Shown here: positions 36,514-45,551 of the stretch, one piece after another | Layout: every line of letters starts with the position of its first letter | Numbering within the stretch: position 1 is the first letter of the stretch | Source of the DNA: Clostridiales bacterium | GTDB lineage: Bacteria > Bacillota > Clostridia > Saccharofermentanales > Saccharofermentanaceae | Direction: 5' to 3' | Length of the DNA: 64,000 bases | NCBI GenBank assembly: GCA_017617995.1 | Contig: JAFZVE010000049.1 | Span: 62,001-126,000, forward strand | Made by a program: the position numbers and the translations under genes | Notes under the pieces: generated by a model | What the model was told of the DNA's origin: nothing | What the model saw: only the letters and a program-made list of their open reading frames with translations | The model's database searches: none

Positions 36514-36548
36514 GAGCGGGTCGCCGGTTCCGGTGATCCGCTCTTTTG
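36514..36548 (+). terminator. Rho-independent terminator
   Basis: GAGCGG and CCGCTC close a stem with an inner CCGG/CCGG-type pairing and TTC loop (36514-36543), followed by TTTT. Confidence 0.75.
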
Positions 36549-36567
36549 ATGTTTTCTAAGGGTGGCC

Positions 36568-37491
36568 TCAGGCAGATCCTGCGACCCGCTCGGCTTTGCT
36601 GATATCTATCCACTGCTTTCTGTAGTCGCGCGGGGTGCTTCCGAAGAACTTCTTAAAGGTCTCACTCATGTAGCTGACACCGGTAAAGCCCGAAAGAGAA
36701 GCGATCTCCGTCATGCTCAGAGAACTCGAGCGCAGATACTCCGCCACCTTTCTCGCACGGAAATGCATGAGATAACTGATCGGCGATTCACTTACGTACT
36801 GCTTGAAGAGAAGGTTGCAGAGAGACTTACTGATGTTGGCGGAACCTGCGATCTCCTCGAGTGTCAGCGGACGCTGGTATTCGTTACTGATGAAGCCCAT
36901 CATGGTCTTAAAGGTCTGCATGCGCGCATCCGGTGTTTCTTCCGGAGCGAGTGCACCGATGATCTCCGATCTCTTGATCACGTTATCCCAGATCTGGAAG
37001 TACTGCTTCGTCAGTTCAAAGGCACAGTGCCGGATCGGAAGCAGAGACCGCATCAGACGCTCCACCGTCTCGGTCATCTCGTCGATGTCGCGGAAACGAA
37101 GATAGGGGAGATCCTTATTCTCCGTGATCGGGCGGATCGCCTGCATCTCTACCGCGACCGAAGAATTGAGGATGTCGGGGTGGAAGATGGCAATGACGTA
37201 TCTCGCACCTTCGTCGTCGATGCTCATGCTATAATGAATCTGGTTGGAGTTGATGAAGATCGTATCGCCCTCGTGGAGCATGATCGTCTTTCCGTTTACG
37301 GAGTAGGCCATCTTGCCCTTCGTTACAGTACACATCTCGATGTCCTCGTGAAAGTGCGGGACGCGCTCCCAGGTGACCTTCGGCTTCACCCAGCCCTCAA
37401 ATACATAGGAAGGAAACTGCGGATCATCGTAGTTGACGATCTCCGATCCGTCATCTCGTTTTATGATAAGTCCCATGATGTCACGGTTCAT
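36568..37491 (-). CDS. AraC-family transcriptional regulator with cupin sensor
   Basis: 307 residues. The N-terminal cupin (about 30-115: VPHFHEDIEMCTVTKG, LHEGDTIFINSNQIHYS) probably binds a sugar. Two AraC helix-turn-helix motifs occupy about 205-300 (LTLEEIAGSANISKSLCNLLFKQY and MTEIASLSGFTGVSYMSETF). No obvious target gene lies beside it; the nearest neighbours are an exported protein and a GNAT enzyme. RBS GAGGT before ATG 37491. Confidence 0.9.
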   Translation of the reverse strand: MNRDIMGLIIKRDDGSEIVNYDDPQFPSYVFEGWVKPKVTWERVPHFHEDIEMCTVTKGKMAYSVNGKTIMLHEGDTIFINSNQIHYSMSIDDEGARYVIAIFHPDILNSSVAVEMQAIRPITENKDLPYLRFRDIDEMTETVERLMRSLLPIRHCAFELTKQYFQIWDNVIKRSEIIGALAPEETPDARMQTFKTMMGFISNEYQRPLTLEEIAGSANISKSLCNLLFKQYVSESPISYLMHFRARKVAEYLRSSSLSMTEIASLSGFTGVSYMSETFKKFFGSTPRDYRKQWIDISKAERVAGSA

Positions 37492-37725
37492 AGATTTACC
37501 TCGTCTTTCAGTCGATATTCCACAGAATTATAACTATATTCCAAAGCGGTAGAAGATTGTTATAAAATTAGCGCATATTTCGTCTATAAAAGCACTTCTA
37601 CATACAATATACTTGCAAATGTAAAGAAAAGCAAGACCGGATTTGAGTTCACCGCAACGGCGCCGGAGCGGAAGAAATAATAAGGGGACAGTGCTTTTCG
37701 AGTATGAAAAGAAAGGAGAAGAAAC

Positions 37726-38211
37726 ATGATCCGACCGATTACAAAAGAAGATATTAAAGAGAGCGTAAATGTCATCCGAACAAGCTTCCTGACCGTTGCC
37801 GAGGAATTCGGACTCACGGAAGAAAACGCGCCGCGCTTCACAGCTTTTGCTACAACGGAAGAGCGCCTGATGTATCAGATGAAAGTCGAAAAACGCCCGA
37901 TGTATGCTTTCTTCTCCGACGAAGGAAAGATGCTGGGATACTATTCCCTGGCAAAACTGAGCGATACCGAGTGGGAACTCAATAACCTCTGCGTCCTCCC
38001 TGAGCACCGACACGAAGGGATCGGAGACAAGCTTCTGATAGATGCTTTTGCCAGAGCGAAAGAGCTGGGCGCAAAAAAACTGCATATCGGGATCGTGGAA
38101 GAGAATGTACGTCTTCGTAAATGGTACGAGTCAGAAGGCTTTATTCATCTCGGCGCGAAGAAATTTGACTTCTTCCCGTTCACATGCGGCTATATGGAAA
38201 AAGAGCTGTAA
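37726..38211 (+). CDS. GNAT-family N-acetyltransferase
   Basis: 161 residues. The acetyl-CoA loop is visible as LCVLPEHRHEGIGDKLL, followed by ARAKELGAKKLHIGIVEENVRLRKWYESEGF, a typical GNAT pattern. Substrate unknown. RBS AAAGGAG precedes the ATG. It is upstream of, but separated by about 100 nt from, the ABC exporter operon. Confidence 0.88.
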   Translation: MIRPITKEDIKESVNVIRTSFLTVAEEFGLTEENAPRFTAFATTEERLMYQMKVEKRPMYAFFSDEGKMLGYYSLAKLSDTEWELNNLCVLPEHRHEGIGDKLLIDAFARAKELGAKKLHIGIVEENVRLRKWYESEGFIHLGAKKFDFFPFTCGYMEKEL

Positions 38212-38311
38212 CGTAGACACTTAACTGGTGGCCGCGTTATGCGGTCACTACTTTTTTAGAGGGAAAACCATCAGAAAAACACATATGGAAAAGAATAAGA
38301 GAGGGAATGAA

Positions 38312-39247
38312 ATGGAAAACGCAATTACGATGAAAAACGTTTGTAAGGACTTTAAGATCCTGAACCGTCACGAGGGACTCCGGGGTAGCATCCGCGACCT
38401 GTTCTCACGTGACTATAAGACGATCTCCGCGGTCAAAGATGTGACCCTTGAGATCGGAAAAGGGGAGATCATCGGCTACCTCGGACCGAACGGCGCGGGG
38501 AAGTCGACGACCATCAAGATGATGACCGGCGTGCTCGAGCCGACATCCGGTGAGATCCTCGTCAACGGTGTCGTACCGTATAAGGAGCGCACGAAAAACT
38601 CCGAACATATCGGCGTCGTATTCGGACAGAGAAGCCAGCTGTGGTGGTCGCTCCCGCTGATCGAATCTTTCCGTCTTCTCCGCGACATCTACATGGTGCC
38701 GAATAAGGAATACGAAGACATGATCGAGCTTTACCGTTCGCTCGTAGATATCGAGCCGATCCTCCACAAGCCGGTTCGTCAGATGTCGCTCGGACAAAGG
38801 ACACTGAGCGATATCCTGGCGGCCTTCCTCCACAACCCCGCGATCGTATTCCTCGATGAGCCGACCATCGGCCTCGACGTTTCGATGAAGTCGAAGATCC
38901 GTGACCTCATCAAGGGCTTGAACCAGGAGAAGGGGACGACCGTTATCCTGACGACACACGATATGGGTGACGTCGACGCACTCTGTAAGAGGATCGTCAT
39001 CATCGACGAAGGAAAGAAGATCTACGACAACGACATCGAACACTTGAAGTCCTACTTCGGCTCTTACCGGACACTGCGTATGCGTTTAAGTGATGACACC
39101 TGGGAAGAGCGCGTGATCGACGAGTCGAAGGAAGACGTCATGGAGGTCATCCTGAGAAAGCAGAAGGAGCAGAAGATCAAGGACATCCAGCTCCAGGAGA
39201 TCTCGACCGAAGAGGTCATCAAGAAGATCTACGAAGGAGGCAACTGA
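38312..39247 (+). CDS. ABC-2 exporter ATP-binding protein
   Basis: A 311-residue ATPase. Walker A is GPNGAGKST, the signature is MSLGQR (a common variant in this exporter class), Walker B is IVFLDEPTIGLD, and the switch His is in LTTHDMGD. ATG 38312 follows GAGGG by 6 nt; ATG 38285 in frame is possible. It is followed within 1 nt steps by two permease genes, forming a complete exporter. Cargo is unknown. Confidence 0.93.
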   Translation: MENAITMKNVCKDFKILNRHEGLRGSIRDLFSRDYKTISAVKDVTLEIGKGEIIGYLGPNGAGKSTTIKMMTGVLEPTSGEILVNGVVPYKERTKNSEHIGVVFGQRSQLWWSLPLIESFRLLRDIYMVPNKEYEDMIELYRSLVDIEPILHKPVRQMSLGQRTLSDILAAFLHNPAIVFLDEPTIGLDVSMKSKIRDLIKGLNQEKGTTVILTTHDMGDVDALCKRIVIIDEGKKIYDNDIEHLKSYFGSYRTLRMRLSDDTWEERVIDESKEDVMEVILRKQKEQKIKDIQLQEISTEEVIKKIYEGGN

Positions 39248-39248
39248 C

Positions 39249-40058
39249 ATGAATTTGAGAAGACATCTGGCGCTGACCCGGGCGGGGATCATGGAGTCTC
39301 TCCAGTACCGTCTCGGCACCGCGGTCACGCTCTTTGCCAATCTGATCTATCTGGTTCTGGTGTACTTCCTGTGGAAGGCCATCTACGCTTCGGCGGGAAC
39401 CGATGTCGTAAACGGCATGACCTTTACCGATACCATGATCTACCTGATCCTGGCAACCGCACTTTTCAACTTCCTCGAGATGTTTGTCGTCTGGGATATG
39501 AGCCGGTCGATCCAGTCGGGAAAGATCATACTGGATCTACTGAAACCGATGAACTTCCGTGAGTACACTTTCTGGAGCTACTCCGGATCACACGTAGTGC
39601 TCTTTGCGCTGACATTCGTACCGACATTTATCGTCGTCCTGATCGTCACAAAAGGCGCGATCCCGATGGGCATCAACCTTCTGTGGTTCACACTCGCAAC
39701 AGTTCTGGCTCTGATCGTCAACTTCAGCATGGAGATGATCGTTGCCACGATCTGCCTCTACACCGAGTCGACATGGGGAATCAACATCGTGAAAGAGACC
39801 ATCGTACTGCTCCTTTCAGGTGCATCGATCCCGCTGGCATTCTTCCCGGAGACTTTCCGGAAGATCGTCGATTTCCTTCCGTTCCGTGCGGTCTACGACA
39901 TCCCGCTGACCATCCTTCTCGAGAAGAACGGCACGGATACCATTAATGGACTGCTTCCGATGTTCGGACTGCAGCTTCTATGGGCGCTGATCCTGACGGT
40001 CGCAGGCACACTGTTCTGGAACTATTCCGTCCGTAAGATTACTGTTAACGGAGGCTGA
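39249..40058 (+). CDS. ABC-2 family permease (DUF990-like), first subunit
   Basis: A 269-residue protein with six hydrophobic segments. The N-terminal LTRAGIMESLQYRLG and the central NFLEMFVVWDMSRSIQSGKIILDLLKPMNF are typical of the ABC2_membrane_6/DUF990 permeases, which come as two unequal subunits with one ATPase. It begins 1 nt after the ATPase stop. Confidence 0.85.
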   Translation: MNLRRHLALTRAGIMESLQYRLGTAVTLFANLIYLVLVYFLWKAIYASAGTDVVNGMTFTDTMIYLILATALFNFLEMFVVWDMSRSIQSGKIILDLLKPMNFREYTFWSYSGSHVVLFALTFVPTFIVVLIVTKGAIPMGINLLWFTLATVLALIVNFSMEMIVATICLYTESTWGINIVKETIVLLLSGASIPLAFFPETFRKIVDFLPFRAVYDIPLTILLEKNGTDTINGLLPMFGLQLLWALILTVAGTLFWNYSVRKITVNGG

Positions 40059-40059
40059 T

Positions 40060-40887
40060 ATGGAAAACGTAATGACAAAACCGAAGCACAGAAGAGGCTT
40101 CCGCTTCTATGCGAGCATATACAGGAAGATCCTCGTGCAGGACCTAAAGAGCAAGATGAGCTATCGTGCGGACTTCATCATCTCCACGATCGGCATGATC
40201 ATGACAAATCTCTCGGGTTTCGTAACGTTCCTGATCCTGTTTAAGAACTTTCCCTCCATCAACGGATGGGATTACCACCACATGCTGTTCCTCTACGGGT
40301 TCTCGCTGATCGCACTCACCCCGGTGCAGTGCTTCTTCGACAACAACTGGAACCTGCGATTTCAGGTGCAGAGCGGTGACTTTATCAAGTACTGCTTCCG
40401 CCCCATCAACGTGTTCTTCTACTTCATGTCTGAAGTATTCGATGTAAAAGGACTGGGGCAGCTGGCATTCGGTGTCGGTACACTGGTCTACGCATGGGTC
40501 AACATCGGAATCCCGGTGACGCCTCTCGTGATCGCGAAACTGATCCTGTTCCTCCTGACAGCTTCGCTCTTCATGATCGCCATTATGAATGCCGCGGCCG
40601 CCACCTGTTTCTGGATCGTCGGTTCCGGATACGTCATGGTCATCATGTTCCGGTTCAAGGACTTCGCGAAGTATCCGTCGAGCATCTTTCACGGTATCTT
40701 CCGCATCCTCTTTACCTTCGTGATCCCGATCGCATTTGTCGCATACTATCCGAGCCTTGCGATCCTGGAATCGGAGAGTGTACCGGTCCTCACATGGTGC
40801 GCACCTGCACTCGGTGTACTGTTCTTTTACTTAAGTTATAAGTTCTGGATGCTGGGCGTAAGAAAGTACGATTTCACGGGATCCTAA
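40060..40887 (+). CDS. ABC-2 family permease (DUF990-like), second subunit
   Basis: A 275-residue six-pass protein with the same plan as its neighbour: MSYRADFIISTIGMIMTN at the start, QSGDFIKYCFRPINVFFYF in the middle and KFWMLGVRKYDFTGS at the end. The two subunits probably form the heterodimeric pore of one exporter. It starts 1 nt after the previous stop and ends at the hairpin at 40903. Confidence 0.87.
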   Translation: MENVMTKPKHRRGFRFYASIYRKILVQDLKSKMSYRADFIISTIGMIMTNLSGFVTFLILFKNFPSINGWDYHHMLFLYGFSLIALTPVQCFFDNNWNLRFQVQSGDFIKYCFRPINVFFYFMSEVFDVKGLGQLAFGVGTLVYAWVNIGIPVTPLVIAKLILFLLTASLFMIAIMNAAAATCFWIVGSGYVMVIMFRFKDFAKYPSSIFHGIFRILFTFVIPIAFVAYYPSLAILESESVPVLTWCAPALGVLFFYLSYKFWMLGVRKYDFTGS

Positions 40888-40902
40888 GTGTAGTGAAAAA
40901 AA

Positions 40903-40975
40903 GAATACATCTCTTTCCGGCTTCAAACAGTTTGCTTCGCAAAACTCGCCGTCGAGAGATGTATTCTTTCTTTTT
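40903..40975 (+). terminator. Long terminator hairpin carrying the repeated core
   Basis: A perfect 12-bp stem, GAATACATCTCT (40903-40914) with AGAGATGTATTC (40955-40966), is followed by TTTCTTTTTC. Its loop contains the 26-nt core also found at 176-201, itself flanked by CCGGC/GCCG pairing. Confidence 0.85.
40923..40948 (+). repeat. 26-nt hairpin-core repeat, copy 2
   Basis: It matches 176-201 at 24 of 26 positions. The inner AGTTTGC-TTC-GCAAAACT hairpin is better paired here than in copy 1. Confidence 0.7.
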
Positions 40976-41036
40976 CACAATCATCACATCCCGTGAAAAT
41001 CGTAGCTTCTAAAAAGAGAAACAGGTGTTCCTATGT

Positions 41037-41828
41037 TTAGAGATAGAGCTCGCTCATGTAGTACTGTTCCTGGAATTCGACGGTGCGGAGGATGGTGTCG
41101 CGGTCGATCGGATTGCCGTCTAATGAGACGATCCACTTGTCTTCACAATCGTTGAGACGGTGAATGACGCCGACGACTTTTCCTTCGAATTTGGAAAGGG
41201 TTTCTTCGGTTCCGAAGACATATACATCCTGTTCGTCACCGTCACCTGCGAAGATTCCGTCGACGTATCCGTAGTTGATCGGATAGATCATTTCCGGATG
41301 ATTCGGATGGGGTGTATGGATCGGACGATCGATCGTTCCGCTTACGGTTTTTCCGATGACATCACTGTAATCCATGTCGACGACAGGCATGCGATGTACG
41401 CGTGTTTCTTCGCCCCATTTATTCTTCATCATTTTCCAGAAAGTAAAGCCGTATTTCTCATAAAGACCTTCTTCTTCAGAAGAGATGTAGAGTGTCTGGA
41501 AACCATTCTTTTTCGCGATCGAATATGCATGTTCGAGAAGTTTTCCTACACGACGCATACCGCGGTATTCCGGAAAAGTATACACGAATCCGACCCATGG
41601 TGTGAGGGATGAGTCTTCGATCTCATCCTGGTCTGCATAGGTGCAGAATGACATCAGTTTCTCGCCCTCGACGAGGAGAAGAAGTTCGGTCGAATCACCA
41701 TATATTTCTTTCAGTTTTTCCTCGCGGAGAATGTCGACGAGAAAAGCGGCGGCGCGCCAATCACTCTTACTGATTTCTTTTAACCAGTGTTCTTTGTTTT
41801 CTGAAGAGAAAAAGGAAAGAATCTGCAT
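41037..41828 (-). CDS. GNAT acetyltransferase fused to inorganic pyrophosphatase-like domain
   Basis: 263 residues. Residues about 1-145 are a GNAT domain (VGFVYTFPEYRGMRRVGKLLEHAYSIAKKNGF, then YEKYGFTFW). Residues about 155-263 resemble a shortened soluble inorganic pyrophosphatase: YPINYGYVDGIFAGDGDEQDVYVFG matches the YPxNYGxIxxTxxxDGDxxDVL core, and NDCEDKWIVS the later DDK region. Stand-alone versions of this short domain occur in Clostridia; activity is unproven. The fusion suggests one protein acting on acetylation and a phosphate product, which is speculation. RBS AGAGG before ATG. Confidence 0.75.
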   Translation of the reverse strand: MQILSFFSSENKEHWLKEISKSDWRAAAFLVDILREEKLKEIYGDSTELLLLVEGEKLMSFCTYADQDEIEDSSLTPWVGFVYTFPEYRGMRRVGKLLEHAYSIAKKNGFQTLYISSEEEGLYEKYGFTFWKMMKNKWGEETRVHRMPVVDMDYSDVIGKTVSGTIDRPIHTPHPNHPEMIYPINYGYVDGIFAGDGDEQDVYVFGTEETLSKFEGKVVGVIHRLNDCEDKWIVSLDGNPIDRDTILRTVEFQEQYYMSELYL

Positions 41829-42139
41829 ACATACCTCTTTTGATTTGTAATCTGTATCTATCTTACCATGCGCGATGTATTTCCGATAGGTGATTCAACT
41901 TATGGTATAAACAATAATCTGTTCAAGTTTTCTTCATGCGTGCAGATGTATTTCTTTACAATCAGAATACATATTCACTCAGTGTGTTGCGCGTTAAAAA
42001 GGCGCATGTTACCCTATACATGAACAATCATTCAGTCAACGTGAGGACGAGGTGGAATCGCTGCAGGAAGCAGCACGGAAAAGATCGAAGAATAAGTCAT
42101 AGAACATCTCAATTCGCAGAGCAGAAGGAGGACAAGATC
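41829..42139. other. 311-nt intergenic region with TetR regulatory signals
   Basis: This gap separates the divergent GNAT-fusion and TetR genes. It holds -10-like TATAAA and TATACA elements and an imperfect inverted repeat TGAACAATCATTCA (about 42020-42033), which could be an autoregulatory TetR operator. No conserved gene is seen; an open frame crosses it but lacks a start site. Confidence 0.4.
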
Positions 42140-42715
42140 ATGCCGAGATCGAGAGAACAAAACGAGAAGATCAGAGAAGAATCGAAGAGGAATATCCTTC
42201 TGAAATCGGTTCCGTTTTTTGCCAGAAATGGAGTCGAGGGAACGACGATCGGAAATCTGACGAAAGGGATCAAGATCGCACAGGGTTCGATCTATGTTTA
42301 CTTTAATTCGAAGGAAGAGCTGTATCGTGAATCGAAGGAGTTTGCACAGAAAGTAGTGGCGAGTGAAGAGCTGCTGAAGATCAGCGAGATGGATGTGCCG
42401 GCGATCCGGAAACTCCGCTATGTTTCTGATCTGATCTTGAAGAAAATCGCGGAAGAAAAATCGTATGTTTACTACATGATTCTTGCGACTACGGATCTGG
42501 CAACAGGTCGCGCACGCGAGGGAGATGCGATGTTTGAGATGATGCGCGACATCATCAGAAAAGGCCAGAAAGACGGCTCTTTCGCAAGAGGTGATGCAGG
42601 CAAAATCGCAGAGTATTATTGGAGTGTCGTGTACATCCTCTGCGTGAAAAGATGTAATGATCCGAAGTGCGCGATGCTCAATTCATCCGAACTCGAACGT
42701 GTCGTGATAGGCTGA
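42140..42715 (+). CDS. TetR-family transcriptional regulator
   Basis: 191 residues. The N-terminal helix-turn-helix (about 18-60: NILLKSVPFFARNGVEGTTIGNLTKGIKIAQGSIYVYFNSKEELY) is typical of TetR; the rest is a helical ligand domain. ATG 42140 follows AAGGAGG. The open frame upstream of it is non-conserved leader. The nearest genes do not reveal its target; self-regulation is likely. Confidence 0.9.
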   Translation: MPRSREQNEKIREESKRNILLKSVPFFARNGVEGTTIGNLTKGIKIAQGSIYVYFNSKEELYRESKEFAQKVVASEELLKISEMDVPAIRKLRYVSDLILKKIAEEKSYVYYMILATTDLATGRAREGDAMFEMMRDIIRKGQKDGSFARGDAGKIAEYYWSVVYILCVKRCNDPKCAMLNSSELERVVIG

Positions 42716-42799
42716 TTTTGTAGTAGAAAATACTTCACGAATATGTCGAAAACCCCTTGAATAATCGGCATATTGTACATAGTTAAAAAAATATGACTG

Positions 42800-42808
42800 T
42801 GCTATAAT
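42800..42808 (+). promoter_or_regulatory. Extended -10 promoter of the DUF6465-like gene
   Basis: TGC-TATAAT (42800-42808), a consensus extended -10. The leader carries a hairpin, CGCATCAG/CTGGTGCG with a GGAA loop, at about 42814-42833. Confidence 0.65.
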
Positions 42809-42888
42809 AATCTCGCATCAGGGAACTGGTGCGAAATTATTTTGCGTGATTTTATATCATATAAAAACTTAAATGGAGGATTCTCGAA

Positions 42889-43278
42889 ATGGTTAAAGAG
42901 AGTGCAAACAAAGATGCAGTTAAAGCTGTTGCTGATGTAAAGCCGGTTGAGGCTGCTAAGAAGGAAGAAGTTAAGGCTGCTCCGAAGGCTGAGGCTAAGA
43001 AGGCTCCGGCAAAGAAGGCTGCTGCAAAGAAGGCTCCGGCTGCTAAGAAGGCTGCTGCTCCGAAGGCTGCTGCAAAGAAAGCACCGGCTAAGAAGGCTGT
43101 TGCTAAGAAGGCTCCGGCTGCTAAGAAGCTCGGCAAGATCATCTTCGAGATCGAAGGCCAGCAGATCGATTTCAAGGCAATCGAGAAGAAGGCTGCGAAG
43201 CTCGGTGGCGATGTTTATGTAGTAGCTGCTGAGAAGAAGATCTACGACACAAACGGAAACTCTGTAGAGCTCTTCTAA
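42889..43278 (+). CDS. Lys/Ala-rich histone H1-like protein (DUF6465-like)
   Basis: 129 residues. Residues about 1-83 are a basic repeat of Ala, Lys and Pro (units such as KKAPAKKAAA), like histone H1 tails. The C-terminal 45 residues form a small globular domain (GKIIFEIEGQQIDFKAIEKKA...GGDVYVVAAEKKIYD) like DUF6465 of Clostridia. The tail should bind DNA or RNA through charge. Codons are GCT and AAG almost throughout, as in the gap gene, which indicates very high expression and fits a nucleoid-associated protein; that role is inferred. Confidence 0.8.
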   Translation: MVKESANKDAVKAVADVKPVEAAKKEEVKAAPKAEAKKAPAKKAAAKKAPAAKKAAAPKAAAKKAPAKKAVAKKAPAAKKLGKIIFEIEGQQIDFKAIEKKAAKLGGDVYVVAAEKKIYDTNGNSVELF

Positions 43279-43305
43279 TTCGAAGTTTAGTATTTGATAC
43301 AAAAG

Positions 43306-43338
43306 AAAACGGCTGTCAGAAATGGCAGCCGTTTTTGT
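43306..43338 (+). terminator. Rho-independent terminator
   Basis: AAAACGGCTG (43306-43315) pairs with CAGCCGTTTT (43326-43335), extended inward by CA/TG, and is followed by a T tract. Confidence 0.88.
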
Positions 43339-43431
43339 ATTTCGTTTTGGTTATTCTTCGCGAGAAGCACTGTGTCTTTTTCCTGTGCGAAGAGGATTAC
43401 TCTGATAAGTGTGCGACAAAAAGAGCGACTC

Positions 43432-44037
43432 TTACCCGCGAAGTGCGCCGCGGATCGCCTCGAGGAATTCGTCGAATTCTTCATATGCAGGGAGATCCGG
43501 ATAGGCCTTCTTGATCTGCTCGGTCGAGCGGAACAGGAAGCCCGCGCGGCTTGCCTGGATCATGGCCAGATCATTGAAACTGTCGCCCGCAGCGATGGTA
43601 TCAAAACCCATCGACTGAAGTGCTTTTACCGTGGTAAGTTTACTGTTCTCGATACGCATCTTGAAGCCGGTGATCTCGCCGCTGTCTGCGACCTCGAGCG
43701 TATTGCAGAAGAGGGTCGGATATCCGAGTTTCTTCATGAGCGGCATCGCGAACTGTGTGAAAGTATCACTGAGGATGATGACCTGTGCTTCCGCACGAAG
43801 TGCATCGAGAAATTCCTTGGCACCCGGAAGCGGATCGATCGTAGCGATGACATCCTGAATCTCCTTAAGACCGAGGCCGTGCTCTTTCAGGATCCCGATC
43901 CTCCATCTCATGAGCTTATCGTAATCGGGCTCGTCGCGGGTCGTTCTTCGAAGCTCCGGTATTCCCGATGCCTCTGAAAAAGCGATCCATATCTCCGGGA
44001 CCAGTACGCCTTCCATATCCAGACAAACTACATCCAT
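43432..44037 (-). CDS. thrH: ThrH-type phosphoserine phosphatase/homoserine phosphotransferase (HAD)
   Basis: A 201-residue cytosolic HAD enzyme. The nucleophile motif is CLDMEGVLVPEIWIAF, motif II is VIILSDTF, and motif III/IV is AAGDSFNDLAMI. The wording LVPEIWIAF and TTRDEPDYDKLM is close to ThrH of Pseudomonas, which dephosphorylates phosphoserine and can move the phosphate to homoserine. ATG 44037 follows GAGGAG; an in-frame upstream start is less likely. No threonine or serine genes lie beside it. Confidence 0.88.
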   Translation of the reverse strand: MDVVCLDMEGVLVPEIWIAFSEASGIPELRRTTRDEPDYDKLMRWRIGILKEHGLGLKEIQDVIATIDPLPGAKEFLDALRAEAQVIILSDTFTQFAMPLMKKLGYPTLFCNTLEVADSGEITGFKMRIENSKLTTVKALQSMGFDTIAAGDSFNDLAMIQASRAGFLFRSTEQIKKAYPDLPAYEEFDEFLEAIRGALRG

Positions 44038-44243
44038 CGCTGTTCTCCTCATTTGCATAGCTAATCTTTGTGGCGGCATCTCATCCTGCAAACGTATTCA
44101 GAAATGAAGAGCCGTGCAGGAAATACTCACCGACAAAAGCCTATACGAAAACAGGAAGAAATGCAAGTTTTTTGATTCGAATATAGATCGTAATCAACGA
44201 AAAATGCATGAACTTCCCCGACGGTCAGAGGTCGTAAATGCGG

Positions 44244-45551
44244 TCAGAGCACGGTGACCCGGTTCCTGCCGTTCTGCTTCGAGGAATACATCGCCTTGTC
44301 CAGTCTGTCAAAGGCCTCGGTGAACCTGTCATCCGGCTTGAGCTCGGTGACACCGATGGAGCAGGTGATATGGCAGATATCCGGGAACAGATATTCTTCG
44401 ACACGTTTTCTCATGTTCTCGGCAAGAAGACTGGCCTCATCTGCGTTTTTGTCACGGCAGATGATGACGAATTCTTCGCCGCCCCAGCGGCCTACCAGAG
44501 ATTTCTCGCCCGCAGATACTTCCTTGAGGATCCTGGCGAAATGCTTCAGGGTCGTGTCCCCGACAGAGTGACCGTAGTTGTCGTTTACGGACTTGAACTT
44601 ATCAAGGTCGATCATCATCACGGAAACAGGATCATCGCTCTTCTTGCGATGGGAGAGGGCATTATTCAGTTGGGTCTCGGTCTCGCCGTGATTATATACA
44701 CCGGTAAGCGGATCCCGAATTGCTTTCTCCTCGTACTCCTGAAGGGTGGACAGCAGCTCCATGGATTCATCGTGGATATCCTGAACCATGAAGACATATC
44801 TGTAATCCGATTCATTTGTTGTCTGGGCACGGCTGAAGATCAGCTTGACCCATATGAAATTACCTTCGAGGTTACGCATCATGCAGTCGTAGGAAGAGGT
44901 GCGTCCGGGATGGAAATTCTTCTTGAGGTACTCAGGATCCGTACGGCGCAGGAACTGCTCCTGATCCTCCGGCCAGATCATGTTCACGATCATCATTCTC
45001 CAGTCGGAATACTTCAGGTTGTAGTTCACTACATCTGCGGAAATCTCCGCTACGTTGATGCTGCTGATCGTATCCTGGACCAGATCGATATACATCGAGA
45101 ACAGATAGGAGTTCTGGATCGTGCTGATCTTCTTGGTCGTGAGGGATTCCTGAAGAGATTCGTTGTCGATGAATTCGTCCATGACGAAGATATACTTGCC
45201 GGCATCCTCGAAAGGATAGACGGTCAGCTGGACAAGATGCGGCTTCTCTTCATTCTCGAGGAAGAGTCGCAGGCGGCGGCTGTATTTCTGCTTGAAGATT
45301 CCGGTACTGTCTGCGAAGATTTGGTATTCACCGGAGACTCTCTCGTTCGAATCATTGAAGTGGAACCACAGATCCAGGATAAGGTCGTGATAGATGCCGG
45401 ATTCTTTGAGGAAACTCTCGAACATGCCGCGCCGGACGATACTCTTATATGCGTCGATCGACGGATCGACGACAACGATAGCGTCCACGTTTTCCAAGAG
45501 CAATTCCGAAACATCGCTTATGGTGTAATCATACAAATCTTTCTTCATCAT
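44244..45551 (-). CDS. GGDEF diguanylate cyclase with PAS-like sensor
   Basis: A 435-residue cytosolic protein. The N-terminal part (about 1-270) contains two PAS-like regions (second near NYNLKYSDWRMMIVNMIWPEDQEQFL...SYDCMMRNLEGNFIWVKLIF). The C-terminal GGDEF domain has the intact GGEEF at 357-361 and DLDKFKSVNDNYGH, so it should synthesise cyclic di-GMP. ATG 45551 follows GGGAGGA by 7 nt. It is divergent from an HD-GYP phosphodiesterase gene across about 200 nt. Confidence 0.9.
   Translation of the reverse strand: MMKKDLYDYTISDVSELLLENVDAIVVVDPSIDAYKSIVRRGMFESFLKESGIYHDLILDLWFHFNDSNERVSGEYQIFADSTGIFKQKYSRRLRLFLENEEKPHLVQLTVYPFEDAGKYIFVMDEFIDNESLQESLTTKKISTIQNSYLFSMYIDLVQDTISSINVAEISADVVNYNLKYSDWRMMIVNMIWPEDQEQFLRRTDPEYLKKNFHPGRTSSYDCMMRNLEGNFIWVKLIFSRAQTTNESDYRYVFMVQDIHDESMELLSTLQEYEEKAIRDPLTGVYNHGETETQLNNALSHRKKSDDPVSVMMIDLDKFKSVNDNYGHSVGDTTLKHFARILKEVSAGEKSLVGRWGGEEFVIICRDKNADEASLLAENMRKRVEEYLFPDICHITCSIGVTELKPDDRFTEAFDRLDKAMYSSKQNGRNRVTVL

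Noticed and set aside
41936-42139. Upstream extension of the TetR frame
   Set aside because: The extension lacks a ribosome site, covers promoter-like sequence and would displace the normal TetR N-terminus.
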